This document shows, piece by piece, positions 1 to 8,428 of a DNA stretch of 64,000 nt; positions within the stretch are counted from its first letter, which is position 1; each line of letters begins with the position of its first letter. Where the stretch lies: positions 39,495-103,494 of the forward strand of contig JAEDDH010000012.1 of the NCBI GenBank assembly GCA_016293845.1. The letters run 5' to 3'. The stretch is from Bacteroidales bacterium (GTDB taxonomy: Bacteria > Bacteroidota > Bacteroidia > Bacteroidales > UBA3824). Under the pieces are notes generated by a model. The model was not told where the DNA came from and did not search any database. It worked only from the letters and a program-made list of their open reading frames with translations. The position numbers and the translations under genes are program-made.

Positions 1-14
1 GGGTTAAAAACAGC

Positions 15-46
15 CTTTCCTAAAAACTGCGGTTTGCATTCCGCTG
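15..46. repeat. Hairpin repeat, type B, single copy
   Basis: This copy contains the core CTGCGGTTTGCATTCCGC, which can fold with a GCGG/CCGC stem. The preceding bases (tttcctaaaa) also match the copy at 1573-1602, so the same element lies in the same orientation on both sides of the AAA ATPase gene. Read leftward the hairpin is followed by a run of T, so it may also act as a terminator for that gene. Confidence 0.7.
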
Positions 47-111
47 TTATATTTCGCCATCTATCCATCCGCATATCGCGGCTATCATACTCAATTATAA
101 ACTGTGCTTGC

Positions 112-1440
112 TTACAACATTCCTGCAAAATATATCGGCAGGCACTCGGTTTGTTGGTCTTTTTGGTAGTCTTTGGTATAAAGCAAGATACGGTTTCCTA
201 TCCGCTGAGAGTATTTTTTACAAAATGCATCAAGCGACTTGTGGCTCTTGTAACCCGACGACTTGACTTCGATAGGCACCATCTTGCCGCCTTTCTCCAA
301 GAGAAAATCTAATTCGTAGTTGTGGTTGTGCTCTGCCGGAAATGTGTAGTAAAACAAGTCGTGTCCAGCGGTGTGAAGCATTTGTGCAACAAGATTTTCG
401 TATACATAACCGAGATTTGCCTCTAATTTGTCGCTAAGAAGTTTCTGATAAATAATATTGTCGGTGTAAAGTTTGTTTTTAAAGGCGAGTGTTACAAATA
501 ATCCCGTGTCGGCCATAAACATTTTGTAACGTGTATAATCTTTAAACATACCCATTCCCACATTTGGGTCGGTAACGTGGTATGCCATCACTGCCGCCTT
601 GCTGTCTTGTATGTCAAAAACCGTTTCGGCAAGACGCTCTGCGGTTTGATTTTCAATAACGCTGCCAATTTGATACCGAGAAGCATTGTTGTTGAGTTGG
701 CTCGGGATGGCAGAAAAAATTTTCGACGCACGCCCTGAGCCGTCTATTTTGATAAAGTCGTTGTCGTAAAGATTTAAAATATTGCGCTTTACATCATCCA
801 CTTCGCGCAAGTCGTTGTATTTTAGGTATGCGTCCACGGCTTGCGGCATTCCGCCCACAAGCATATATAGGCGCAATTCGCGCATCCATTTTCGGTGAAC
901 TGCATCGCCCATAGGTCGTTTCATTTCAAAAGCCTGTTTAAGTTGCTCGGCAACAACTTCTTTGCCCGTTGCCCAATAAAATTCGTCTAAATCCATAGGG
1001 TGGAGGGTAAGGCTCTCTTCTTCGCTGGGAATCAAGATGTCCTGTACGTTTTTGCGAATTGAAATCAACGATCCTGTTTCTATATAATCGTACCGCCCAT
1101 CTTTTACAAGGTGTTTGATTGCCTGACGTGCGCGGGGATTGAACTGTACTTCGTCAAACACTATTACCGATTCGCGTTGTACGAGCGAAACGCCAGTAAC
1201 ATTCTGCAACGACAAAAAGAAGAAATCCAAATCGTGCATATCTTCAAAAAGAGAGTTTATTTTGCGCGATTTATTCGAAAAGTCAATCAGAATGTACGAC
1301 TTGTATTCGTTCTTTGCAAATTCTTCCACCAAAGTTGATTTTCCTACACGCCTTGCTCCTTTGATTAGTAGTGCTGTCGAGCCCTTCCGTCCGTTTTTCC
1401 AAAGGAGCATTTTTTGGTATAATTTTCTTTTAAAAATCAT
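112..1440 (-). CDS. AAA ATPase with DUF4143-type C-terminal domain
   Basis: Predicted P-loop ATPase of 442 residues. Residues about 22-35 hold a Walker A motif (GARRVGKST) and residues about 90-97 a Walker B-like motif (VIVFDEVQ). The C-terminal third contains the nuclease-like YELDFLLEK...VPIEVKSS pattern usual in the AAA_14/DUF4143 family. The substrate of these ATPases is not established; they are common in accessory DNA and are thought to be nucleic-acid related. The start is supported by a leftward promoter 28-35 bases upstream. The gene stands alone, is full length, and is bracketed by hairpin repeats, one of which supplies the -33 promoter element. Function beyond ATPase is inference. 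Confidence 0.85.
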   Translation of the reverse strand: MIFKRKLYQKMLLWKNGRKGSTALLIKGARRVGKSTLVEEFAKNEYKSYILIDFSNKSRKINSLFEDMHDLDFFFLSLQNVTGVSLVQRESVIVFDEVQFNPRARQAIKHLVKDGRYDYIETGSLISIRKNVQDILIPSEEESLTLHPMDLDEFYWATGKEVVAEQLKQAFEMKRPMGDAVHRKWMRELRLYMLVGGMPQAVDAYLKYNDLREVDDVKRNILNLYDNDFIKIDGSGRASKIFSAIPSQLNNNASRYQIGSVIENQTAERLAETVFDIQDSKAAVMAYHVTDPNVGMGMFKDYTRYKMFMADTGLFVTLAFKNKLYTDNIIYQKLLSDKLEANLGYVYENLVAQMLHTAGHDLFYYTFPAEHNHNYELDFLLEKGGKMVPIEVKSSGYKSHKSLDAFCKKYSQRIGNRILLYTKDYQKDQQTECLPIYFAGML

Positions 1441-1467
1441 AACGCCTTATATTTTTGATTCCCAGTG

Positions 1468-1498
1468 CAAATGTAACTCTTTTGTCGGAAATCGCAAA
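1468..1498 (-). promoter_or_regulatory. Bacteroidetes-type promoter for the AAA ATPase
   Basis: Leftward strand shows TTTG, 19 bases, then TACATTTG (-7 element at 1475-1468), placing transcription start near 1463 and the ATG at 1440. The -33 TTTG lies inside the first type-A hairpin repeat. Confidence 0.65.
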
Positions 1499-1569
1499 AT
1501 GTTTTTGGTCATTTTTGTCGGAAATCGCAAAATGTTTTAAGCCGTTTTTGTCGGAAATCGCAAAATGTT
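1480..1569. repeat. Three type-A hairpin repeats
   Basis: Three near-identical copies of TTTTGTCGGAAATCGCAAAA plus ATGTTT begin near 1480, 1513 and 1545, spaced about 32 bases. Each can pair TTTTG with CAAAA and CG with CG around a GAAAT loop. They read through in frame on the minus strand as a repeated peptide, but no conserved start or product is recognised, so they are treated as non-coding. Confidence 0.8.
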
Positions 1570-1585
1570 TGGGTTTTCCTAAAAT

Positions 1586-1638
1586 CTGCGGTTTGCATTC
1601 CGCAATTTTTTGTAAAATCTGCGGTTTGCATTCCGCAG
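1586..1638. repeat. Two type-B hairpin repeats
   Basis: Two copies (1586-1604 and 1619-1638) of CTGCGGTTTGCATTCCGCAG, with a perfect 6-bp CTGCGG/CCGCAG stem and a TGCA-centred loop. The second is followed by eight T residues, so rightward it looks like an intrinsic terminator. A third copy sits at 27-46, beyond the ATPase gene. Confidence 0.8.
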
Positions 1639-1653
1639 TTTTTTTTATATTTG
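1625..1653 (+). promoter_or_regulatory. Promoter for the TrpB2-like gene
   Basis: A TATATTTG -7 element (1646-1653) follows a TTTG 17 bases upstream, itself inside the second type-B repeat. Expected start near 1658 gives a leader of about 38 bases before the ATG at 1696. The spacing is slightly short of the usual 19-20. Confidence 0.55.
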
Positions 1654-1695
1654 CAGCGTAACAATTATTGTATTTTTTTAATATACACACTAATT

Positions 1696-3060
1696 ATGGA
1701 AGGTCAAAAACGTTTTTTCCTTCAAGAGAAGGATATACCTACACAATGGTATAATATAGTGGCAGATATGAAAACCAAGCCGCTGCCTATGCTCAATCCC
1801 GGCACTCGTAAGCCTATCACTGTGGACGAACTTTCGGCGCTCTTTGCCCGTGCTTGCTCCGAACAGGAATTAGACTCTACTCACGCTTGGATTGATATTC
1901 CCGAAGAGGTGCGCGATCAATACAAAAATTATCGCTCAACTCCTCTTGTGCGTGCTTACGGATTAGAAAAGGCTTTGGACACTCCCGCTCATATCTATTT
2001 TAAAAACGAGAGCGTTAGTCCCGTGGGAAGCCACAAACTCAATTCGGCACTTGCTCAGGCTTATTACTGCAAAAAAGAGGGAGTTACCAATATCACCACC
2101 GAAACCGGCGCAGGTCAGTGGGGTGCGGCTTTGTCGTATGCTGCCAAGGTGTTTGGACTTGAACTCGCTGTGTTTATGGTAAAAATCAGTTACAACCAAA
2201 AGCCCTACCGTCGCTTAATTATGCAGACTTACGGTGCTCAGGTGGTGGCATCGCCAAGTATGGGAACTCGCGCAGGTAAAGACATCATTACCGCTAACCC
2301 CAACTATCAGGGAAGTCTTGGAACGGCTATTTCGGAGGCTGTGGAACTTGCTATGCAGACTCCCAACTGCAAGTATGTGCTTGGTAGCGTGTTGAACCAC
2401 GTATCTCTGCATCAGACAGTTATTGGTCTCGAAGCCGAAAAACAGATGGCTATGGCTGGCGAATATCCCGACATTGTTGTGGGCTGTTTTGGTGGTGGTA
2501 GCAATTTCAGCGGAATCTCGTTCCCCTTTATGCGTCACAATATTCTCGACGGCAAAACCACCGAGTTTATCGCTGCCGAACCTGCTGCTTGTCCCAAATT
2601 GACCCGCGGCGTGTTCCAATACGATTTTGGCGACGAGGTTGGCTATACTCCTATGCTGCCGATGTTTACCCTTGGACACGATTTTGCGCCGGCTCACATT
2701 CACGCTGGCGGACTTCGTTACCACGGCGCAGGCACAATCGTAAGTCAGTTGCTCAAAGACGGTTATATAAAAGGCGTTGACATTCCTCAGTTAGAATCGT
2801 TCCATGCCGCAAGTCTTTTTGCACAGGCTGAGGGCATTATCCCTGCTCCCGAATCGGCACACGCCATCGCCGCAGCCATCCGCCTTGCAATACAGTGCAA
2901 AGAGGAAGGCAAAGGCAAAACCATTTTGTTCAACCTTTCGGGACACGGCCTTATCGATATGACCGCCTACGACCAATACCTCTCCGGCGACCTTACCAAT
3001 TTCACCCTCCCGCAGGAAGAAATCGACAAGTCCACTTCTAAACTTGAACATATTATTTAA
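1696..3060 (+). CDS. trpB: TrpB2-type tryptophan synthase beta chain-like protein
   Basis: PLP-dependent enzyme of 454 residues, expected to condense indole and serine to tryptophan. The length and long N-terminal section match the TrpB2 subfamily (about 420-455 residues) rather than TrpB1 (about 400). The PLP lysine is in GSHKLNSA (Lys114); the glycine-rich phosphate loop is GCFGGGSNFSG. ATG at 1696 is chosen because an upstream in-frame ATG (1651) lies within the promoter element. No trpA or other trp gene adjoins it, so it may salvage indole rather than work in a synthase complex; that is inference. A strong terminator follows. Confidence 0.9.
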   Translation: MEGQKRFFLQEKDIPTQWYNIVADMKTKPLPMLNPGTRKPITVDELSALFARACSEQELDSTHAWIDIPEEVRDQYKNYRSTPLVRAYGLEKALDTPAHIYFKNESVSPVGSHKLNSALAQAYYCKKEGVTNITTETGAGQWGAALSYAAKVFGLELAVFMVKISYNQKPYRRLIMQTYGAQVVASPSMGTRAGKDIITANPNYQGSLGTAISEAVELAMQTPNCKYVLGSVLNHVSLHQTVIGLEAEKQMAMAGEYPDIVVGCFGGGSNFSGISFPFMRHNILDGKTTEFIAAEPAACPKLTRGVFQYDFGDEVGYTPMLPMFTLGHDFAPAHIHAGGLRYHGAGTIVSQLLKDGYIKGVDIPQLESFHAASLFAQAEGIIPAPESAHAIAAAIRLAIQCKEEGKGKTILFNLSGHGLIDMTAYDQYLSGDLTNFTLPQEEIDKSTSKLEHII

Positions 3061-3086
3061 TTGATTAATATCTATTGATTGTTTTC

Positions 3087-3120
3087 AACAGCCGCCATTC
3101 ATACGGCGGCTGTTTTTTTA
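3087..3120 (+). terminator. Intrinsic terminator after trpB2
   Basis: The stem AACAGCCGCC/GGCGGCTGTT with a short loop (attcatac) is followed by seven T residues, just before the symporter gene. Confidence 0.9.
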
Positions 3121-3133
3121 GTCTGTTATAAAA

Positions 3134-4651
3134 ATGTCACCAATTCTGATTTTATTCATTATTTTACTGTATTTTGCAATGATTTTTGCCGTGAGCGTCT
3201 ACACCAGTCGCAAATCGGGCAACGACAACAAGGCTTTTTTCACCGGCTCGCGGCAGTCGCCGTGGTACATTGTGGCTATTGCAATGATTGGCACAAGTAT
3301 TTCGGGCGTAACGTTTATCTCTGTGCCGGGAATGGTGGCGGGGTCGCAATTCAGTTATATTCAGATGGTTCTCGGCTTTGTGGCGGGATATTTTGCCATT
3401 GCCTACGTGCTGTTGCCGCTCTATTACAAACTCAATTTGCAGAGCATCTACACCTATTTAGACCAGCGTTTTGGACACGGCAGTTACCACATTGGCGCGG
3501 TTTTCTTCCTGATTTCCAAGTTTTTGGGATGCGGCGTTAGAATGTACCTTACGGCAATAGTGTTGCAGTTGGTGCTTTTTAATCAGATTGGAGTGCCTTT
3601 TGCGCTCAATGTGGCTGTAACAATGATAATTGTGTGGCTTTACACGTTTCGTGGAGGCGTTAAAACTCTCGTTTGGACCGATATGCTGCAAACCCTCTCG
3701 CTAATTGCCGCAGTGGTGCTGTGTATCTACTTTGTTTGCAAGCAGATGGGGTTGGATTTGAGCAGTCTTTGTTCGTCGATAGTGTCGAGCGAAATGTCCG
3801 ACACGTGGTTCTTTTCTGATTACAACGATAAACGATTCTTTTTCAAGCAGTTTCTTGCTGGAATGTTCACCACCATTGCAATGACGGGATTGGATCAGGA
3901 TATGATGCAGAAAAACCTCTCGTGCCGCAATCTCAAAGACGCCCAAAAGAATGTTATCAGTTATGGTTTTGGTTTTCTGCCGGTTAACCTGTTGTTTCTT
4001 GCGCTCGGCATACTCCTTTATAATTATGCCGCTCAGTTGGGACTTTTTAACAACGGCGCACTTACTGATATTCAGGGAAATGCACTCAAAAGCGATGAAC
4101 TTTTCCCATATCTTGCCACTGCCACCAATGCCGACGGAGTGCCTTTCTTGCCCGCTGCGGTAGGCGTTCTTTTTATCCTCGGACTTGTGGCTGCGGCGTT
4201 CTCCTCGGCAGGAAGCGCGGTAACCGCACTCACCACATCGGTAACCATCGACATTCTCCGCGCCGACAAAAAGGGTAACGACGAAAGCCTCCGTCGTACA
4301 CGTCAAAAAGTGCATATTATCAACGCATTAGTCATGGGTGTGATTATTTATCTCTTTAAGGCGATAGGTAGCACAAGCGTTATAGAGGCGGTTTATGTGG
4401 TGGCAAGTTACACCTACGGACCCTTGCTCGGCTTATATTTTTACGGACTATATTCAAAACGCCTTGTGCGCGACCGTCTTGTGCCGATAATTTGCATACT
4501 TTCGCCCCTTATCTGCCTTGTAATCAGTCTCAACAGCGAAGCGTGGTTCAACGGTTACAAAATGGGCTACGAACTCCTGCTCCTCAACGGCGCTATCACC
4601 GCTTTGGGATTGTGGATGAGCGGGGTTGGTATTCAAAAATCTGCGGAATAA
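3134..4651 (+). CDS. Sodium:solute symporter (SSS family)
   Basis: Integral membrane protein of 505 residues with about 13 hydrophobic segments, as in the SSS/SLC5 family. An early helix is followed by the conserved RKSGND..AFFTGSRQSPW loop, and GTSISGVTFISVPG and FRGGVKTLVWTD match family-conserved stretches near helices 2 and 5. It probably couples Na+ influx to uptake of a small solute; the substrate cannot be told from sequence. The start lies 14 bases after the terminator T-run, so its promoter may overlap the end of the preceding gene. The stop codon overlaps the next gene's ATG (TAATG), suggesting translational coupling. Confidence 0.92.
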   Translation: MSPILILFIILLYFAMIFAVSVYTSRKSGNDNKAFFTGSRQSPWYIVAIAMIGTSISGVTFISVPGMVAGSQFSYIQMVLGFVAGYFAIAYVLLPLYYKLNLQSIYTYLDQRFGHGSYHIGAVFFLISKFLGCGVRMYLTAIVLQLVLFNQIGVPFALNVAVTMIIVWLYTFRGGVKTLVWTDMLQTLSLIAAVVLCIYFVCKQMGLDLSSLCSSIVSSEMSDTWFFSDYNDKRFFFKQFLAGMFTTIAMTGLDQDMMQKNLSCRNLKDAQKNVISYGFGFLPVNLLFLALGILLYNYAAQLGLFNNGALTDIQGNALKSDELFPYLATATNADGVPFLPAAVGVLFILGLVAAAFSSAGSAVTALTTSVTIDILRADKKGNDESLRRTRQKVHIINALVMGVIIYLFKAIGSTSVIEAVYVVASYTYGPLLGLYFYGLYSKRLVRDRLVPIICILSPLICLVISLNSEAWFNGYKMGYELLLLNGAITALGLWMSGVGIQKSAE

Positions 4652-5727
4652 TGTATGTGGTATTAATTTTGGTGACGATTTATTCACTGTTGATATTATT
4701 TTATTGTATCAAATTTCGTTATTACCACGATTCTATCCGCACCTTTTCCCCTAATATCCCCATCAACATTATCACCGCTGCCAAAAACGAAGAGGAGAAT
4801 ATTGATAAATTTTTATCTTGCATATCATCGCAAAATTACCAAAATAGTGAGTTCATTTTAGTAGACGACCATTCCACCGATGGCACTTACCGCATTGCCT
4901 CAGAGTATAAACAACGCTATAATTTTATATTATGTCATAATAACGGCAACGGCAAAAAAGCCGCTCTGCGCACAGCCTTTACTCATTGCAATGCACCTTA
5001 TATATTGTTTACCGATGCCGATTGTTATAGCAATCCTCTGTGGACAACCATTATGGCAGCGGCGGCGAAGCACACCAAGGCTGATATTATTTTAGCACCT
5101 TTGATAATAAAAGCCGACAACCCAAAATCCATTTTTCAACGCCTATGGCAAACCGAATCGCTTGCTATACTCACACTTACGGCGGGGGCTGCAATAACCG
5201 GACATCCCATAATGTGCAACGGCGGCAATATGATGGTAAAAACCTCACTGCGTACCACTGCCGATGCCTACATTAAAGACCATTACCGTTCAGGTGATGA
5301 TATTTTTTTGTTGCAATTTGCTGTGGCTCAGAATAAAAAAATGATTTTTGTTAAAAGTTGCGATTCAGTAGTTTATACCCATAGCCCACAGACACTTAGA
5401 GCGTTAATTCGTCAGCGTGCACGTTGGGCGGGAAAGGTTACGGGCTATACCGATAAGATTACCATTTTGGTGGCGGCGTTGGTTTTTGGTGCAAACATAT
5501 CAATATTGCTTGCCATGGGATTGTGGTTGGCGGGTGTGATTGATTGGTATATTTTTTTATTACTATGGATTATTAAATTTGCCGCTGACGCTTTTTCGGT
5601 TATTATTCCAGCCAAATGCTACACAATTCCAGTCAATTTGATAGATATTTTCGTCTTGGCGGTGATATATCCGCTTTATACGGTGGTGTGCACGGGGTGG
5701 GGATTATTTCGAAAAAAGAGTTGGTAG
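4651..5727 (+). CDS. Family 2 glycosyltransferase, membrane-anchored
   Basis: Inverting GT-A glycosyltransferase of 358 residues. An N-terminal membrane helix (residues 2-20) precedes the nucleotide-sugar motif IITAAKNEE, the VDDHSTDG loop, a DxD-type TDADC, and the acceptor-site QRARWAGK motif (Q/RxxRW). Two or three hydrophobic helices close the protein. This matches processive or lipid-linked sugar transferases of the GT2 group at the inner membrane. The start at the TAATG overlap is preferred: upstream codons in frame overlap the symporter gene and encode no family residues. Acceptor and sugar are unknown. Confidence 0.88.
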   Translation: MYVVLILVTIYSLLILFYCIKFRYYHDSIRTFSPNIPINIITAAKNEEENIDKFLSCISSQNYQNSEFILVDDHSTDGTYRIASEYKQRYNFILCHNNGNGKKAALRTAFTHCNAPYILFTDADCYSNPLWTTIMAAAAKHTKADIILAPLIIKADNPKSIFQRLWQTESLAILTLTAGAAITGHPIMCNGGNMMVKTSLRTTADAYIKDHYRSGDDIFLLQFAVAQNKKMIFVKSCDSVVYTHSPQTLRALIRQRARWAGKVTGYTDKITILVAALVFGANISILLAMGLWLAGVIDWYIFLLLWIIKFAADAFSVIIPAKCYTIPVNLIDIFVLAVIYPLYTVVCTGWGLFRKKSW

Positions 5728-5763
5728 GATGCAAAAAAAATCCCCTACATTCCCATTTTTTAT

Positions 5764-5771
5764 TATCTTTG
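5764..5771 (+). promoter_or_regulatory. -7 element for holB
   Basis: TATCTTTG fits the Bacteroidetes -7 consensus, 25 bases before the holB ATG. A second match, TATATTTG (5782-5789), would leave only a few bases of leader. No clear -33 TTTG is seen. Confidence 0.5.
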
Positions 5772-5796
5772 CCCCGATATTTATATTTGGCTAATA

Positions 5797-6948
5797 ATGC
5801 AGTTTAAAGATATACCAGGACACGACGAGGTTAAACAGCGACTAATCAACACTGTAAGCGACAACCGTATCAGTCACGCTCAATTGTTTTTGGGTAATGA
5901 GGGATGCGGAAAACTTGCGCTCGCCATTGCTTACGCACAGTATATCAACTGCACAGGTCGCAAACCCGGTGATACGGATAGTTGCGGCAATTGTCCGCAT
6001 TGTGTTAAGTATCAGAAACTTGTGCATCCCGACCTCCATTTTGTTTATCCTGTGGTGTCTGGAAAGGGTACAACCAAGCCCGTGAGCGATGATTTTCTTA
6101 CCGATTGGCGCAAGTTTGTGTTGCAAAGAAATTATCACCGTTTGGACGATTGGTACGATTTTATTGGTTCCGACAATTCGCAGGGAGCCATCTTTGCCCA
6201 AGAGAGTCAGGAGATTATACGCAAACTCGGCTTAAAAACTTTTGAGGCGGAATACAAGGTGATGATAATTTGGATGGCAGAAAAACTCAACGAAACCGCC
6301 GCCAACAAACTCCTGAAAATGATAGAGGAGCCGCCTGCCAAAACGCTTTTTATCCTTGTGGCAGAAAACGAGGAGATGATACTCACCACCATCCGCAGCC
6401 GTGTACAGTTGGTAAAAATCGATCGTCCTACAAATCAGGATATTGTGGCGTCGTTGCAGCAGGAATTTCCCGATGCCGACCCACAGACGCTCCAAAATAG
6501 CGCAATGCTTGCCGACGGTAACTATCTCGAAGCCTGCGCCGCTCTCCGTCAATTTAAGTCGGGAACTGTGGAAACACCCTATTTTGAACTGTTTACCACA
6601 CTTATGCGAGAGGCTTTTTCTGCCAAATACGATGCCATTATCAAACTTAGCGACAACCTTGCAAAACTCGGTCGCGAAAAACAGAAAAAGTTTTTCGACT
6701 ACTGCAATCGTATGCTGCGCGAGTGTTTTATGCTCAGTAGCGTGTCGGAGAGCCTTGTAAACCTCACTCCGGGCGAATTGGATTTTGCACGCAAGTTTTC
6801 GCCTTTTATACATCAAGCAAACGTGGGCGCATTGTCGGAGCAATTTGGCGAGGCGTGCCGCAATATCGAGCGCAATGCTTACGGCAAACTCGTCTTTACC
6901 GACCTTGCTCTCAAAATTTCACCATTATTAAAGATAAAACGAATTTAA
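5797..6948 (+). CDS. holB: DNA polymerase III, delta' subunit
   Basis: Clamp-loader subunit of 383 residues. The N-terminal AAA+ module starts with the family phrase FKDIPGHDEVKQRL and SHAQLFLGNEGCGK. The P-loop is altered (GNEGCGKLA), as is usual for delta', which does not hydrolyse ATP. A four-cysteine zinc knuckle (CGNCPHC with an upstream Cys) follows at about residues 50-65. Later come the SRC-like region MIEEPPAKTLFILVAEN and TTIRSRVQ. The C-terminal collar is divergent. It precedes a PSP1-domain gene, as is common in Bacteroidetes and in Firmicutes (holB-yaaT). Confidence 0.93.
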   Translation: MQFKDIPGHDEVKQRLINTVSDNRISHAQLFLGNEGCGKLALAIAYAQYINCTGRKPGDTDSCGNCPHCVKYQKLVHPDLHFVYPVVSGKGTTKPVSDDFLTDWRKFVLQRNYHRLDDWYDFIGSDNSQGAIFAQESQEIIRKLGLKTFEAEYKVMIIWMAEKLNETAANKLLKMIEEPPAKTLFILVAENEEMILTTIRSRVQLVKIDRPTNQDIVASLQQEFPDADPQTLQNSAMLADGNYLEACAALRQFKSGTVETPYFELFTTLMREAFSAKYDAIIKLSDNLAKLGREKQKKFFDYCNRMLRECFMLSSVSESLVNLTPGELDFARKFSPFIHQANVGALSEQFGEACRNIERNAYGKLVFTDLALKISPLLKIKRI

Positions 6949-6981
6949 AACACATATATATAGCTATTTAGCATCAACAAA

Positions 6982-8412
6982 ATGGAAGAATACGACGATT
7001 ATAAAAACATACAGCGAGGTTGCGACGGAATAGAGTACGCCTGCTTTGATTGCGGCTCTGATTGCTGCGGCAAGTGCTTGAATACCAATAGTTGCAACAA
7101 ATTAGACGTTCGCGATTGGTTGGATGAAATTCCACCGTCGATGAATACCGATTGCGATATTTGCGAAATACGTTTTAAAAACACCCGCAAAGGATTTTAC
7201 CGCAATGTAAATAATCTTGAACTCGAAGTGGGTGATATTGTGGCAGTTGAGGCATCTCCGGGACACGATATCGGTGTGGTTTCGGTAAAAGGTCCGCTTG
7301 TGAAATTGCAGATGAAACGTGCCCGCATACGTCCCGACACCGAGTTTAAAAAGATTTACCGCAAGGCAAAACAATCTGACATTGAAAAATGGAAACAGGT
7401 GGTAGCAAAAGAGGATCAGGTGATGCTCAAATCGCGCCAAATTGCCGAAAGTCTCCGTTTGGATATGAAAATCGGCGATGTGGAGTTTCAGGGCGACGGC
7501 TCTAAGGCAATATTCTATTATATTGCAGATGAGCGGGTCGACTTTCGCGAACTTATCAAGATAATGGCAGATGAGTTTAAAATCCGCATCGAAATGAAAC
7601 AGATTGGCGCACGTCAGGAGGCGGGTAGGATAGGAGGCATAGGTCCTTGTGGCAGAGAACTTTGCTGCACCACTTGGATTACCAATTTTGTGTCGGTTTC
7701 TACCAACAATGCACGTCAGCAGGAACTCTCTTTGAATCCGCAGAAACTCGCCGGTCAGTGTGGTAAACTCAAATGCTGCCTCAACTACGAAATCGATGCC
7801 TACTTAGATGCTCAGCGCGATTTCCCCTCGGTACGCCAGCCGCTCGAAACTATGGAGGGTACGGCTTACCACCAAAAAACCGATATTTTCAAGCGTGTTA
7901 TGTGGTTTAGTTACGACCAAAACTCATCGGCAAACATCACTGTAGTGCCCATCGACCGTGTTAAGGAAATTATCGCAAAGAACAAACGCGGCGAAAAGCC
8001 CGATACGCTCCTTCTCAACGACAAAAATGCCGAGCAAAACACTCCGCAGCCCAAGAAAGAGATTGTGGATGAGTTTGTTGACGCTTCTGATTCTGAGGAT
8101 ATTACACGTTTCGACAGTCTCTGCAAAAAGAAAAAGAAAAAGAAGAAAAACAAAGCCGCCAATGCAAACGCTGCTCCCACCGCACAACCCGCACAACCCG
8201 AACAGCCCCAACCGATGCTTACCGTTTCGCCTGTGCCTCAACCCAAACAGCCTGTGGTGCCTGCCGTTCAGCCAAACGCTCCTCAGCATGGTGGCGAAAA
8301 GCGTTTTAATATAAAATTTAACAATAAGAACAATCAAAACAAGCCTTTCAAGGGGCAGAAAAACCGCAACGGCGACTATTATCAAAAACCTCAGCCGCCA
8401 AAGCAGGGATAA
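6982..8412 (+). CDS. PSP1 domain protein (RicT/YaaT-like)
   Basis: Cytoplasmic protein of 476 residues. The central PSP1 domain shows its hallmark GRIGGIGPCGRELCCTTW, followed by the second conserved cysteine pair GQCGKLKCCLNYE. In Bacillus the homologue RicT joins an Fe-S complex affecting RNase Y and phosphorelays; the role in Bacteroidetes is unproven. The N terminus carries an extra cysteine-rich stretch (CFDCGSDCCGKC, residues about 14-26), and the last 100 residues are low complexity: a lysine block, then Ala/Pro/Gln-rich, then Asn/Lys-rich. It lies 33 bases after holB and likely shares its transcript. Confidence 0.9.
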   Translation: MEEYDDYKNIQRGCDGIEYACFDCGSDCCGKCLNTNSCNKLDVRDWLDEIPPSMNTDCDICEIRFKNTRKGFYRNVNNLELEVGDIVAVEASPGHDIGVVSVKGPLVKLQMKRARIRPDTEFKKIYRKAKQSDIEKWKQVVAKEDQVMLKSRQIAESLRLDMKIGDVEFQGDGSKAIFYYIADERVDFRELIKIMADEFKIRIEMKQIGARQEAGRIGGIGPCGRELCCTTWITNFVSVSTNNARQQELSLNPQKLAGQCGKLKCCLNYEIDAYLDAQRDFPSVRQPLETMEGTAYHQKTDIFKRVMWFSYDQNSSANITVVPIDRVKEIIAKNKRGEKPDTLLLNDKNAEQNTPQPKKEIVDEFVDASDSEDITRFDSLCKKKKKKKKNKAANANAAPTAQPAQPEQPQPMLTVSPVPQPKQPVVPAVQPNAPQHGGEKRFNIKFNNKNNQNKPFKGQKNRNGDYYQKPQPPKQG

Positions 8413-8428
8413 TTAACTTATTGGCTCA

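Noticed and set aside
1430..1690. Minus-strand 86-codon frame with repeated KHFAISDKN and AECKPQIL peptides
   Set aside because: It is the translation of the hairpin repeats and covers two promoters; no conserved product is recognised.
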